This document shows, piece by piece, positions 36,038-51,028 of a stretch of 64,000 nt of DNA (position 1 is its first letter; every line of letters begins with the position of its first letter). The notes below the pieces were generated by a model, which saw only the letters and a program-made list of their open reading frames with translations, searched no databases and was not told the DNA's origin. A program made the translations under genes and the position numbers. This stretch comes from Eutypella sp. D-1 (lineage: Eukaryota > Ascomycota > Sordariomycetes > Xylariales > Diatrypaceae). The DNA lies in contig JAJTTP010000015.1 of assembly GCA_023313575.1 (NCBI GenBank), positions 930,001 to 994,000 on the forward strand, in the 5' to 3' direction.

Positions 36038-39000
36038 GATGTGAGAGCGAATCCTCTGCGCATCGGCGAGTTCAAATCAAGTGATAGCTATCCGGGTAGG
36101 TATATGGTCTAGAAACAAGCGCGCACCGCGGTGAAGGAATGGGGCTGGTGGGCGGCTGCCATGGTCGAGAGAGGATTCACGGAGGATCGACCGAGGGCCG
36201 GCGAAGATCTTCTTTATAAAAAAAAAAAAGAGCCACGCGACGCGGGCCATATGGGCAAGAAGAACCCTTGCGCACATCCTTTTCCGATGGGGAGTCCTGA
36301 ACGCGGATTTCGGTCCGGACCTGAGCTAACGCCTTATTGGCAGCCGCAGTTGCGTGGTTGTTTGACGTTGGGAACGGGGGATGGGATCTGAAACGGCATC
36401 GTGTGTTTCGAGGCGGGTGTATCTGCCAAGAGACCGCGACGCCCCCAACGGGGGCCCCCCTTAAACAGACGATGTCCCAACCCGCTAATCGAGGCCGATG
36501 GCACCATGATTCTAGAATTCTATGCACGTCAGGAGCTTCGAACAACTCCCCCCTTCCTAATTAGGCGTCGTCACCTACAGCGAGCAATGCGTATGTCGGC
36601 GTTAGAAAGATAAGGGGGTGGGCCTTGGCTCCGCTGTTGCCAGCCTGCCGGGGTTGAAACAACGAAACAGCACTCCCCTCCGTGTCCACCCGAAACACAA
36701 ATTCCTTGAAACAACCTGCCACCAACAAGCTTCTAGTAACTATGGTATGTTCATGACAAAAGGTGCCGTAGGCTCACGCTCCCACACACATTCCCCTGGA
36801 CAGCGACGTCAAACTCAGGGGAGGGTTTAGTGTGTTGCCTTCGTAGTAAGCAGCGGGGGGGGGATCGTACGTAAAAGCCAGGAAAACTTTCGAAACATGA
36901 CATCGAAGACCCCGAGTCGACTTAAGCTAATATATATTTCCAGGAATAGATGCCATCTGCAAATGGATGGTCGACCGTTCAGGTCCCCCTTTCGGGTCAG
37001 CGGCTTCTAGTAGTTACGGTATCGGGACAATTACCATGCTGAGGAACTCAGGCCGTACGCATCGCCGCCCTGACTGCATGGCCTCCGAATGGTTGTATGT
37101 AGGAAGGGGGGCTGTTTATTTCAGGTATTGAATCGAGGGAAATATTCATGGAAGGATGCCACGGATGATACGATGCAAGAGAGACATAAAACCATTCACT
37201 GGAGTTTTACATCATTGATGGCTTCAGATATCTCATACCTTTCGCTCGTGCCCGTCAGGAAGAGACCGTCGCTCATATACCACATGCCCCTCCCTAGCCC
37301 CCCGAGGGCTTTTCAGTGTCAAGTCCTACGTCGCTCTATCAAGAAGACCTAACTGTCAGTCTTTCCTGCTGGGGTGTGCTGAGAATAGAATCAAGCCGAG
37401 AGGGCAAGTAGACTAGGTTCAAGTAGATGCACGAAGAAAGAGCCCCTCCTATATGGTTCTAGGAAGTAACATGTCCGGAAATCTCGAGCAGTTTAGAGGA
37501 AATCCCTGAAGCTATACATATTAGAAGCTATGTATATACAAGTCTCGAGCATTCGTTCTGATAGCCCATATTGGGCAGTGTAGGTCCTGTTTTGATCTCA
37601 GGACGGTATTAAATGCCTTCAGCCATGATCCCTTGGATATAGAGCGTTTTTATTAAACATCTCCTGGTTCCGCTACAAGTACGCACAATAGAACTCCCAC
37701 AAACTCGGAAAACTTCAGTTGCACTCTATAGCTGTATGGCACAGGAGCTTGCTACTTCACACTGAGATGGATACAAATAGTATCAGCAATATGTATACAT
37801 GCATACAGGAGACTCGATCTTGCTCGAATGGCATCAAGAACAACAACCTCCTAATGGCATACCACAGGCTGTCTATTATCCAGCTCCTTGATGCTAAGCC
37901 AGCTACCAAGCTTCATTGTATATGCTATGCTCTATAATTTCTTGATGAATATTGTGAAAATCATCATAGCTATCGTGCAGCTACCTAGAACCCCTTAATA
38001 TGTATACAAGACCATTTGTGGTAGGTTCTTCAGTAAGTTAGGTGGAGTTTGGATCATTATCTCTGGGGGTGTCTTTGATTTTATATGGATCATCTTTATG
38101 TCCTGAAGCCTCACCTTTTCATTGAGTTCTAGTGGGCATAGTACCTACATAACATGATGGTTTTTTTTCACGTATTGTACAGTACTTCCAAGGTTATTAT
38201 CTGCTCAGGTGTACAAGTGACAAGAACATCTAGGTGCTTCTATAAGCCCCGCTCGGTAAGGTCGGTAGTCGGAGATATCCTCTTGCCGCTCCCTAAGGAA
38301 TGGAGCATCTGCGTATTATGGGACTAGCATGCTATTATTGTAATCGTTATCAATCATTATCGTTATCGTGGAGGTACCCCCAGCCTGATAACTAGGTACC
38401 TACGTATATTTATTGATTATGTAAGTATTTTTGTACCTACAGCCCTGGAGTATCATCCACCTAAACAGCCTAACTAGACCTTCTTCAGCTGCTCAGGTGG
38501 TCTAACCTAGTGGTAGTAGGCTCATCGCATTCCTTTCAGGTTCAGTGACAGAGCCCTGGAGTGGATCACAGACAGGCCCCCCAAGCTTGGAGTGATTGGT
38601 GATAGGACGAAGCTCTCTAAGCTTTACAAGTCGGCAACCAAACAAATCTCATCATCGACACTTCAACCCTTCTTACCCTCCTACGGGTTTATTCTCCTGC
38701 TGTCGCCGCCGCCGCCGTTTCTGCTTTTTTCTTACCGGTAAGTCCGGGCATCTATCTACCTGCAAGAATTTTGTCACTCTCTCGCCGCTGCCACCATTAA
38801 GTATCATTTAAACATCGTTAAGCAAGAGTAGGAGTGCGACTGGTCACGTCACGTCTCATCTCGTCTCATTTCGTCACGTCACGTCTTGCCTTGCCTTGTC
38901 CTTGTACAATTTATTTTTCAGCTTGCCTACAAGATCTTCACCTTATTCTGACGTTACCGCGTAGCAGATATAGGAAATCGGAGAGGCTTGGTTAGTCTTA

Positions 39001-39202
39001 AGCCCTTGATTTCCCCATATTATACATATTACACGTATTACACAAACACATTATTCAAGAGGCTGGCCCTACTGCAGAGCCTCAATGACCCTCGACTTCG
39101 CGAATGTCATATCCTAATGCTACCCTTCACTTCCAATATGTTAAACATGAGCCATGCATATACTAACAAGATTTCTCGAATAATAAGTTCGGCTATTTAA
39201 TC
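36038..39202. other. Intergenic, no supported gene
   Basis: This contains the promoter of the secreted protein (left) and that of the poly(A)-binding protein (right). The right end is pyrimidine-rich with CGTCACGTCT-type repeats at about 38845-38890. AT-rich bases at 37400-38450 carry only short frames with no family resemblance. Confidence 0.5.
36213..36220 (-). promoter_or_regulatory. Possible TATA box of the secreted-protein gene
   Basis: On the minus strand a run of T is followed by TTTATAAAG, about 178 nt before the start codon at 36037. Confidence 0.4.
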
Positions 39203-40033
39203 ATGACGGATACTCCCCAAGACGAGCGCGATGTCGCTGCCGAAGCTCCTTCCATGGCCGAGGAGGGAAACGATGAGGTACGGCTCCCCTTCCTCTTTTC
39301 CTTAAACCCCTACGTTCCGCCAACACATACAAACCCCGTTGCTGGTGGGTACCAGGCAAGGCTGATTGGATTATGACCACTGACACTGCCTACCCACGTG
39401 AGCAGGAAGAGATCCAGGCGATGAAGCGACGGGTGGCCGAGATGGAGCAAGAAGCAGCCAAACTCCGCGAGATGCAAGCCAGCCTGGAGGAACGCGAACG
39501 GACCCAAGAAGTTGGCGAGGACAAGTCCGATGTAGACAGCCGCAGCATCTTCGTAGGTAACGTCGACTACTCGGCCTCCCCAGAGGACATCCAGGCACAC
39601 TTCCAGAGTTGCGGCTCGATCAACCGTGTCACGATTCTGCTTGATAAATTCACGGGTCAACCGAAAGGGTATGTATATCCCCTTACTGTCCGGATTACTG
39701 TCCGGATTACTGTCCGGCTACTTAAGCACCGAATTTGAAATCATGGAAGCAGCAGTTGCTAACCGCTGTCCTCTTGCTAGTTATGCCTACGTCGAATTTA
39801 CCGAGCCTAGCCTAGTCGCGCAGGCACTTGTGCTCAATGACAGTGTGCTGAAGGGCCGTAATATCAAGGTGACACCGAAACGCACCAACATCCCGGGTAT
39901 GAGCCGTGGACGTGGTCGCGGCCGTGGTGGATTTGGTCGCGGCATGTACGGCGGCCGAGGCGGATTCCCACCTCGTGGTGGTTATCGTGGCGGTTATCGC
40001 GGCCGGGGCAGAGGGGGTTTCAACCCCTACTAG
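39203..40033 (+). CDS. pab2: Nuclear poly(A)-binding protein Pab2/PABPN1-like
   Basis: I read three exons: 39203-39277, 39406-39668 and 39781-40033, giving 196 residues. An acidic N-terminus is followed by a coiled coil at about 26-62, then one RNA recognition motif with RNP2 IFVGNV (73-78) and RNP1 KGYAYVEF (112-119). The second intron splits the Gly of RNP1. The C-terminal 40 residues are an Arg/Gly tail (RGRGRGG type), expected to be methylated on arginine. This order, short coiled coil then single RRM then RG tail, is diagnostic of PABPN1/Pab2, which binds poly(A) in the nucleus and acts in polyadenylation and exosome-linked RNA turnover. Length fits the family. The first exon is short but in phase and acidic, as expected. 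Confidence 0.94.
39669..39780 (+). other. Intron 2 of pab2
   Basis: Donor GTATGT, acceptor TTGCTAG; phase 2. It contains three tandem copies of a 12-bp unit at 39683-39718. Confidence 0.9.
39683..39718. repeat. Three tandem 12-bp units in a pab2 intron
   Basis: TTACTGTCCGGA occurs three times, the last with one changed base. The units are free of stop codons in one frame but are removed with the intron. Confidence 0.9.
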
Positions 40034-41487
40034 GCCTTGGGCCGTCTTCGATGCGCCAGCCTGGCTAGGAGGTATCGTCTACGAATACCAGATCATCCGC
40101 AAACATCGCCCGACCTGGCCTGGCCTGACAGAGCCCACTTTATCCCGCTTGTTCCCCAGACCGAGGCGATAATGACTTCGTTGCTACACCTCGGCATCGA
40201 GAACGCGGGAGAACTATCACATGGGAGAAGGACGGGATGCTGTAAGATGCCTAGAGAGGCCTGACAAGGTGGATTATATGAGATGGACTAAGAGATGGAC
40301 TTGGAGTGCGGTTGAGAGGAGTGGACATTGCTGCTCAGCAAGAACATACGGCCCTCATGGAGGGGTCTAGTTTAGAGGCTCCGCAGGGCCCAGATCCATG
40401 GCTAATATAAGAGGAGGGCGAAAGAGAAAACCGACAGAGTGCTTCAAAAGGTGGTCATATGTATACCAGTTTTTCTTCTTCTCCTTTCTCTTTCTGGTTT
40501 CTTCATTTTTTTCTTCTTCACTTTTTTTGATGACGAAAGAACGGTTCTGGCGTTTTTGGGTCTTGTTTCCTTTTGGTCTTGGTCCCTCCACCTCTCTTGT
40601 GGCATGGCATTCGGAGGGAGAAGCTATTCGGATCGATATAACAGCATAACTTCCTACATCTCTCCGCCTCCCCCCTTCCCACCCGATCCAACAAACTCTG
40701 TCCCTTTCTGTGGAGTCCTTTATTCTTATCATTTTTTATTATTTACATTTGACACCAAAAAACCTTCACGCTTCTCTGCCTGCAATGGAAAGAAAAACAT
40801 AATACTACATTCACTGAGAGAACCTGAATATCAAAGATTACCCGGGAAGTAAAAAAGGGGGGGAGAAGGGGCAGAGAGAAAGAGAGGAGGAGGAGGATGA
40901 TGATGATGGTAACAGTCCGTCTAAAGTGCGCGGTAAAATCTCAAGAAGAAAATAAGAAAAAGAAAAGAAAAAGATTTGCTGGTTGGTACGAACTCTATAT
41001 AATCTGCCCAAGACAGTGGATGGTCCGCCAACTCGAGTGTCCCTGTGCACGGGGTATGAACATTGCTCACAAAAGGGGAAGGGGGAGGGATGGGGATGCG
41101 CATATCATCCGCATACATGATGTGGAACTTGGACATGCGTTTACGGGTCAGCAGACGACCTCGCGGGCTGGATTCCGAGATTTAGAAGATGGGCAACGAG
41201 ATTAGACAGGCTGCATCGATATGCCCTTATATATTAGATACCAGACACCAGACACCTACCTACCTACCTACCCGCCTCAGATATCCATTCCACACCTACT
41301 CCTGCACCTATAAGGATCGAAGTCGAAATGCATATATAAAATATGCTCAGTCGGCCAAATACACTCTCACTCAGCTTCCAACCCCCTCCCCAACCCCCTT
41401 TCCCTCTTATAGATAGATAGAGAAGGGCGGGCGGAAATACGCACGTCCGCGTTGCGGGAAACGGGGCGGTGATGAGTTAGCTATGTA

Positions 41488-41491
<4 letters not shown>

Positions 41492-41565
<74 letters not shown>
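41492..41565. repeat. (TC)37 microsatellite
   Basis: Seventy-four bases of perfect TC repeat seen directly. Confidence 0.97.
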
Positions 41566-41568
<3 letters not shown>

Positions 41569-41643
41569 CTTCATATCCCGTTACATACGTACCTACGTCC
41601 GTGGATAAATGGGTACCCAAGCAGGATAGTTCGTCCTGCGTGC

Positions 41644-41684
<41 letters not shown>
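41644..41684. repeat. Compound (AT)6(GT)15 microsatellite
   Basis: An AT run passes directly into fifteen TG/GT units. It lies 78 bp from the TC repeat. Confidence 0.95.
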
Positions 41685-41687
<3 letters not shown>

Positions 41688-41821
41688 ACAAATCTCGGGA
41701 GACGTAGCAATTCTCTGATATTTATTTCTCTCCCCCCCCCCCTCCTACTGCGCTACGGCTACGACTACATATACCTAGGGGTAGTCGTCATCTTGTAGTT
41801 ACCGTTACATATACCTACCTC

Positions 41822-41838
41822 ATATATATATATATATA
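41822..41838. repeat. (AT)n microsatellite
   Basis: Alternating AT for 17 bases, followed by a short CA run. Confidence 0.85.
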
Positions 41839-43094
41839 CACACAACGGGCTTACGACCGACGCCGACTTACCCGTCATCCGGGGACGTTCTCATTGGCGG
41901 CGCCCCCTGACCGGAATCCTTGATATTGTGGTGGTAGTAGGGGAAGGCCGTTATGGTGCAGGGCCTTGGCAGATGCGCCGAGATGGGAATTCCGGCAGCG
42001 GGTGTTGTCTGTCTGTCTATCTGGCCTGGTTTAGTCTGGCCATCTCGACGTCATACCCTTCTCTTTATTTTATGTTTCTCACTTCTTCTTTTTACTTAGC
42101 AGCTACCTACATTAACCTGGCGAGCTAGATTATTACATGGGGATGAACAATGGACAGAAAATATGGAGTACTAAGTAAGTAGATATATCGTGGATCTGGC
42201 AGGCGTTAACGCCTGTCCTACCTAAGCTGGGGAGAGGTTCCTCTGCGGCGGCCCGGCGATAGACTGGTTAACTGGGTCGTCGATAAGGGGTGGATGACGA
42301 AGACAAATACGCAGATACGGGTATACGAGTATGCGGGTTTGGTGTGCAGCGTGTATGTATGTATGTAGGTCTCTCTACATAGGCTGATTGATAGGCTAGG
42401 TTTCGCTAGGCTGGGTATTCAAGTCTTACGTGGGGGGGAAGGGCTAAGCCTCTCTGTTCATGCGTTGCATCATCCAACCGGGGGCAGGATAATAAGGACG
42501 GGTATAGCTAAGTATTTGAGGTGAGGGACTACTCTAACTAAACGCTAGATAGGCTGCTGTTGCTGCGCATTGGACATTGTGAATCCAGGTGCCTACCTAC
42601 TTATCTACATTATAGACGGTTTGAGACATCGACAGCGGGAAGAAGGAGGCCAGTCTGGCTACAATGAAATTATGTTGACGGGGTAGAGATAAGTAGTTAT
42701 GAGTGGACGAGGAAGTCCAGTGGTTTGCCGGCAGCACAAGGTGTCACCATTCCAAAACAAAAAACAATGTACTGACTGATAAGCTCGAACTTCCATGTAG
42801 ACCCGGAGTAAGAGTCAGGGGCACAGGGAACGGGCAGTGCATATGTATAATACTCAGCGGTTACAGGGCTTCTGGATGTTCCCTGGGCCCATGATCTACG
42901 GCCTGTCTGGTTGAAGTCTATGGATGAACAGGGGCGAAGTGGCTAGCTGACTCGATCAACGATATCACTGTAAGCAAAGTGGTTAGAAGGGGGTTCGTTC
43001 GGAAAGGCAGGAGGTTTAGCAATCAACCAAGCAAAACTACAAGGTTCCAGACAATTACATAGAGTCCAGGGCCTCGAAAAGTCGTTTAGTTAAA

Positions 43095-43262
43095 CACAGC
43101 CTCAAAACCCCAAGGGTGACAGGACTTCCGATTGGGCTGGCTGGCGGGTTTAGGTTACCCCCCTCCCCCCGTCCATCCAACCTGGACCTAAAGCCAGGCG
43201 GGCGTATTCGAGATGCAACCTGGGACTTTGCCAAAGTCTGCGAATTTGGGTTGAGGCCTTTT
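43095..43262. repeat. Candidate foldback element
   Basis: The left edge (GCCTCAAAACCCCAA) and the right edge (TTTGGGTTGAGGCC) are imperfect inverted repeats. Inner segments near 43138-43157 and 43180-43204 are also partly complementary around a C-rich centre. This could be a MITE-like or SINE-derived copy; no target duplication was identified. Confidence 0.35.
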
Positions 43263-45314
43263 CTTTCTGTTAAGTACATACCGGATTCAAACGGATCCAA
43301 TGCGCTTATATAAGTTCAGTTCAGTTCAATTTTCAATTTCTAATCGTTAGTAAACATCTGCTATTATCCTTAACATCGGGTAGCATAGCCTCCTCCTTTT
43401 TTTTCACCTCTCTCATGAGCTTTTCGTGCTGTCCCGTCCTCTACATACTTACCTCTTAGGTAAGGTATCACAACTCACCAGTCATCCGTACCTGCGCCGA
43501 TGTCCGTCCCGGTTAACCGGGTAGGGTACCTAGACCTGTAAAAGCCAAGAACAGGTCGTACTTAGGTACTCTAAGCACGGGCTTACTTAGTTAGCTTGAT
43601 GTACCTAATGTACCCGTAGCTTATGGAGGAGGTACTTGGATGGAGGAATACTCCGCAACCTTGTTTATACCTCATCTGCTGTAAAGCCTCGATTGGTTGA
43701 ACTCTCTGCTAGTCAACTAGTGCCGTGCTCCATTGCTCCTCTAAGCCGTACACATCCCGCATCCTATAACGCATACATGCATATATGCATGCATACCTGC
43801 ATACCAACATGCCTTAGTCAAGAGAGAAGAAATCGCATACGTCGGATGCGTTACAGGTTGGCCATCTGTTTTATCTAACCAGCAACTACCTAAGTACCTA
43901 GGTAGGTACTAGGTATAGATGTAACTAAGGAGCTGATATACACATTTCCCCGCTATCAAGAATAGAAGAGTCAATCGGATTACTTGATTACTTGCTTTCA
44001 GGGCGGCGGCTACCAAATAGGCCTTTTCCTTACATCCACTGCCTGCTCAGGTGCATACTACAAACCTTGGAACTTAGTTACTAGTTACTAGTTACTACTA
44101 CTACCACCACCACTACAACTACCACTCCTACCACTACTATTACCGTCTGAGCACCTATCTATTCTACATTATCTCTCCTAAAACATATTTACCTACTTAT
44201 CTACTATTACATGTTCGAGTAATCTTCTTAACTTCTCGTTCACAACCCGACAAGGGGCTCGACGATAAGAAATTTGATCGACTACACTAAGGCATCGAGA
44301 AGACCATAATAATTGTCGGTTCTCGATCTCGATCTCTCTGTTCCTCTTGTTATAGTAGTAACTCCCTCTCTCCCTCTCTCCCCTCCCCCGGATCGACTCT
44401 TTCACTCGTGCGCCCGCCCGCTGCCCACTTTCGTCGTCGGTCCCGTTACGATTGAAGATAGCCGCCGTCACAACACAAAAAAACATAATAGTGTGGAGGA
44501 TTTCAAGGATTCAGGTTTTCAAGGGAATAAGGCATTAGGGGAACAAACCCTACGAGATAACGAGATAACTACCTACCTGGTAGTTAGAATAACCTTATCC
44601 ATAGTCGCCCGATCCTCCTCCTCCTCCTCCCCTTGGCCAGTGAGCGAGCGCTTGATTAGAGCCTCCGAGGCCTAGGAATACCAAGTTTCTCGTTCCCCTC
44701 GGCATTTATTGAATCAACAACGACAACGAGGACAACGCCTCACGACGTCTTGACGACTACGATCGATCTAACGGCTCTCTCATTCCTCTTCTTCCTCTTC
44801 TCATTTTCGCTTTTTGCCGAGTGCAAGACAATTCTCGACTCCCCCTTTCTATACCCCTCATCTCTCCATCCGTCCCCCCCATCCCCTCCCCTCTCATCAT
44901 CACGAGCTAGCTGGCTAGCTGGCTAGGAATCCTCATCGTGTATGCGTGCGTTGTACAGGTGCGTTCACGTACGTACCTCAGTGTGCGTGTGTAGCATAGC
45001 AAGCAAGCAGCAGGCAGGCTGGTAGGTAGGTAGGCAGGCGAGAAGGAAAGCAGGCAAGCTAGCGGAACGAACAGGTGGAACAATATAAGTTTCCTCGGCA
45101 CATCTGGAGACAATCGACGACGCCTCTATATTTTTCTTTCGGCAGTACAGTCTTGTCATAAAACGGATCAAGTCACAGACCTCCCCGCCCACACTCACTC
45201 TCACACACACACATTCACACACGTTCTATCCGCCGGCCGAATATTTATTATCTTCTCTTTCTGTGACTTTCAACAACCCTCTCTCGCCTCCTTTTCTCAA
45301 AAGCCACCACCATC

Positions 45315-48587
<3,273 letters not shown>

Positions 48588-51028
48588 GGAGCGGCGGGGA
48601 AAGAGAGGAAGCCATGGCGAATAATCTAGAGGGAGATGGTGTGTGGGGTTTAAGGGGCCAGGCAGGGCGAGGGGAGACGGCGAGGAATGGGAAGATGAAT
48701 AGCCCTCTCTACCTCCCTACCACTGAAAAGGAGAAGAAGGGGTTTCACTTTCTTCTTTTCCCTCCTCTCTCTCTCTCTTTCTTCCCCCGTTCGGGCCTTC
48801 TACCTACCTACTTAACTAAACCTGTGTTTCTTTCCCGATTCCCGATCTTCCTGTTGTTTTCTTTTTTATATATTATCGGTACTAGTCAAAGTAGTGGTAG
48901 TAGTAGGTAGTTCCGGGATGTTTTCGTTGTGGTCCTCCTATTTTTTTAACACTGCGGGAGTTCTTATTCTCTCTTTTTTCCCCTTCTTGCCTGGATTTTC
49001 TTTCGCCGTATCTTGCTATCTGCTCGTCTCTATGGTGCTCGCTCTCTCCCCCCCCCCCCAAACCTATCTCGTACGATGCAATACCGTCCCCGTTCCTATC
49101 GTCGTGACGGATTCGCGCCCTCTGCCCCGCGCCCTCCACCCCTTGGCCCACGCGTCGTGCGTCGTAGTTAAACCAACTCAGCCCCCCGGGATCCGGGCGT
49201 TGCCGCTCTTTGCGGTTTTGCAAAATTGTTATTTGCATCGTAAAAGATTAGTTCATTTGCGGCGGGGGGGGGTTCGATCCCGCCAGCTAGCTAGACGGAC
49301 CATTGTACATAAATCAAATCATACAGACAAGACAGGCAGAAGACAGACAACTGTACCGGGGGCGGAAAAGGGGGGAACGGGACGTAAAAGTCGCAGGATC
49401 CTAATCCAATTCGATGTCGAGATCTGTAAGGACTGTCTGGGGGATAGCGTCGCTGCCAACCAGCCAGCTAGATGTTCACCCTTGCCGTCTCCCCCCCCCC
49501 CCCCCAATGCACGCACGCACGCACGCACGCGTAATAGCGGCCCCGGCTCAACATATAGGTAAACATCACTATTGCCCGGAACCCCCCCGCTGTAAGCGGA
49601 CGGTCGACCCGGGCGCTGTGAGTGTGTTCATGTTTAGGGGAGGAGGGGGGCTTCAACTATCGAAGAGAAGATGCGCAGGATAGGGTAGGGTAAGGTAGGA
49701 TTCTAGGCACATGAAGGCAGGGCTGCTCAAGGGGTGGTGGGACAAACGTGCTTATATTTACCTATATGTTCGTCATGGATGATGGTAGGGTGACTTTCCT
49801 GATTATGTAGTTTTAAGGGTTAGCCTTCCCTTAGGGAAGGGGGTTGATTATGTATATATATATACACGTACGTAGGTAGTAGGACTCCTATATATTCTCT
49901 GGCATGGCTTCTGGTAAGATAGGTTGAGCTTGAAATAAGTGAACTGAGTTGAAGCCCCGCCACCCCTTAAAGCCCCTGAAACCTGAGAAGGCGAGCCACA
50001 GCTAAAGTCTAGTTTTACTTGCCACACAAGCTTGACTACATATCACTTCAACTGCATGTCACAAATTCACGGATTTGTAATATATTCATATAAAATATCA
50101 AGTCGAACAGGGGATTTTCTTCTCTTAGCTTGTGTAAAAAAAAGCCAGCAACCTGGGAGGAGAAAAAAAGGTGAACGCGTGCGCCTATAGCCTGTCCGTC
50201 CGTCTTTCTTCTTTCTATTCATGAGTAATGGTGATGATGGTTTCTTTCTTCGTAGTAGTCTTTATACAACGCTCAAACAGCAGCAAACAGATGTACAGAG
50301 AAGAAAAACGATCAAACATAAGCCGACTCCCGAAGCCTTCACCCCCCTCCCCCTCTTCTCTTCCTATCCTCGTCCCTTCCATACCCTTTCCCTGTCCTAT
50401 CCCCAGCCAGACCGGAAGAAGAGCCTTGGGCGTGTTGCTTTGCGAGTGTCAATAAGGGGGCAAAAACGAAGAATCGCAGTAAAAAACTAGTCTGACAACT
50501 TAGAAACCTTGGATCTTTTGCTTCCCCTTTAATGACTCTACAACGAATCCTCAACTTAGTTCTGCACTAGAAGCACCCGCCGTAGTTTCATGACCACGCC
50601 GTAGCATCAGGAACATCAGTCATATGTAGACTGGAGTAAGTGGGAATCCCTGGCCTCGCAATGGCCTCGCAATTGAATTGCTGAGTGGTCGGGCTCGGAC
50701 TTGGCTTGGAACATGACGAAACGATAAACATGTATGTAAGAATTGCTATAATAAAAGATGTATCATAAGAGTAGACGTCAAGAAGGGGTATATTCCAACA
50801 CAATGGTGGTTTGGGTCATGACCACCCAAAATCAGGGATGAAGTACTTCGTTTCCTCTTCTAGTGTGTTGACTCGGAAACTCATGAGGTTTCCCGATTCA
50901 ACAGTCCGCAGGATAGATGCATTTCGGCAATCACTTCTAAGAGCTCTGTCGACCATGAAAGCTAGCCGATGACTTCGAGGCCGGATGCTGTCACCAGCTA
51001 GAACGCTCCACTACATCCAGCGACACGT
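48588..51028. other. Intergenic between convergent genes
   Basis: It contains the 3' ends of rsp5 and of the Ahc1-like gene. C runs lie at 49048-49059 and 49491-49505, the latter followed by (ACGC)5. A B-box-like GGTTCGATCCC at 49269 has no matching tRNA body. No gene is supported. Confidence 0.5.
49491..49530. repeat. C15 run and (ACGC)5 repeat
   Basis: Fifteen C at 49491-49505, then five ACGC units at 49511-49530. Confidence 0.95.

Larger units (their letters stand above)
40034..45314. other. Intergenic rich in simple repeats
   Basis: This 5.3-kb spacer separates pab2 and rsp5, and its right end is the rsp5 leader and promoter. It holds T-rich and GA-rich tracts after pab2 (40470-40980), large microsatellites at 41492-41684, several TACCTA clusters, a possible foldback element at 43095-43262 and TAC/CAC-type low complexity at 44080-44150. 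No gene is supported. Confidence 0.55.

Noticed and set aside
1..39000. Secondary-metabolite gene cluster
   Set aside because: A LaeA-like methyltransferase, a transporter-like protein and a Zn2Cys6 factor are present, but no backbone or tailoring enzyme is seen and the genes are far apart.
40921..41136. Minus-strand frame with YADD, the reverse-transcriptase active-site motif
   Set aside because: The frame is only 71 codons, has no other RT motifs, and the surrounding sequence is low complexity.
44907..45113. Apparent signal-peptide protein on the minus strand
   Set aside because: It arises from GCAGGC/TAGGTAGG repeats in the rsp5 leader and has no coding character.
49255..49290. GGTTCGATCCC B-box in a G-rich tract
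   Set aside because: No A-box and no complementary acceptor stem; most likely chance in a G run.
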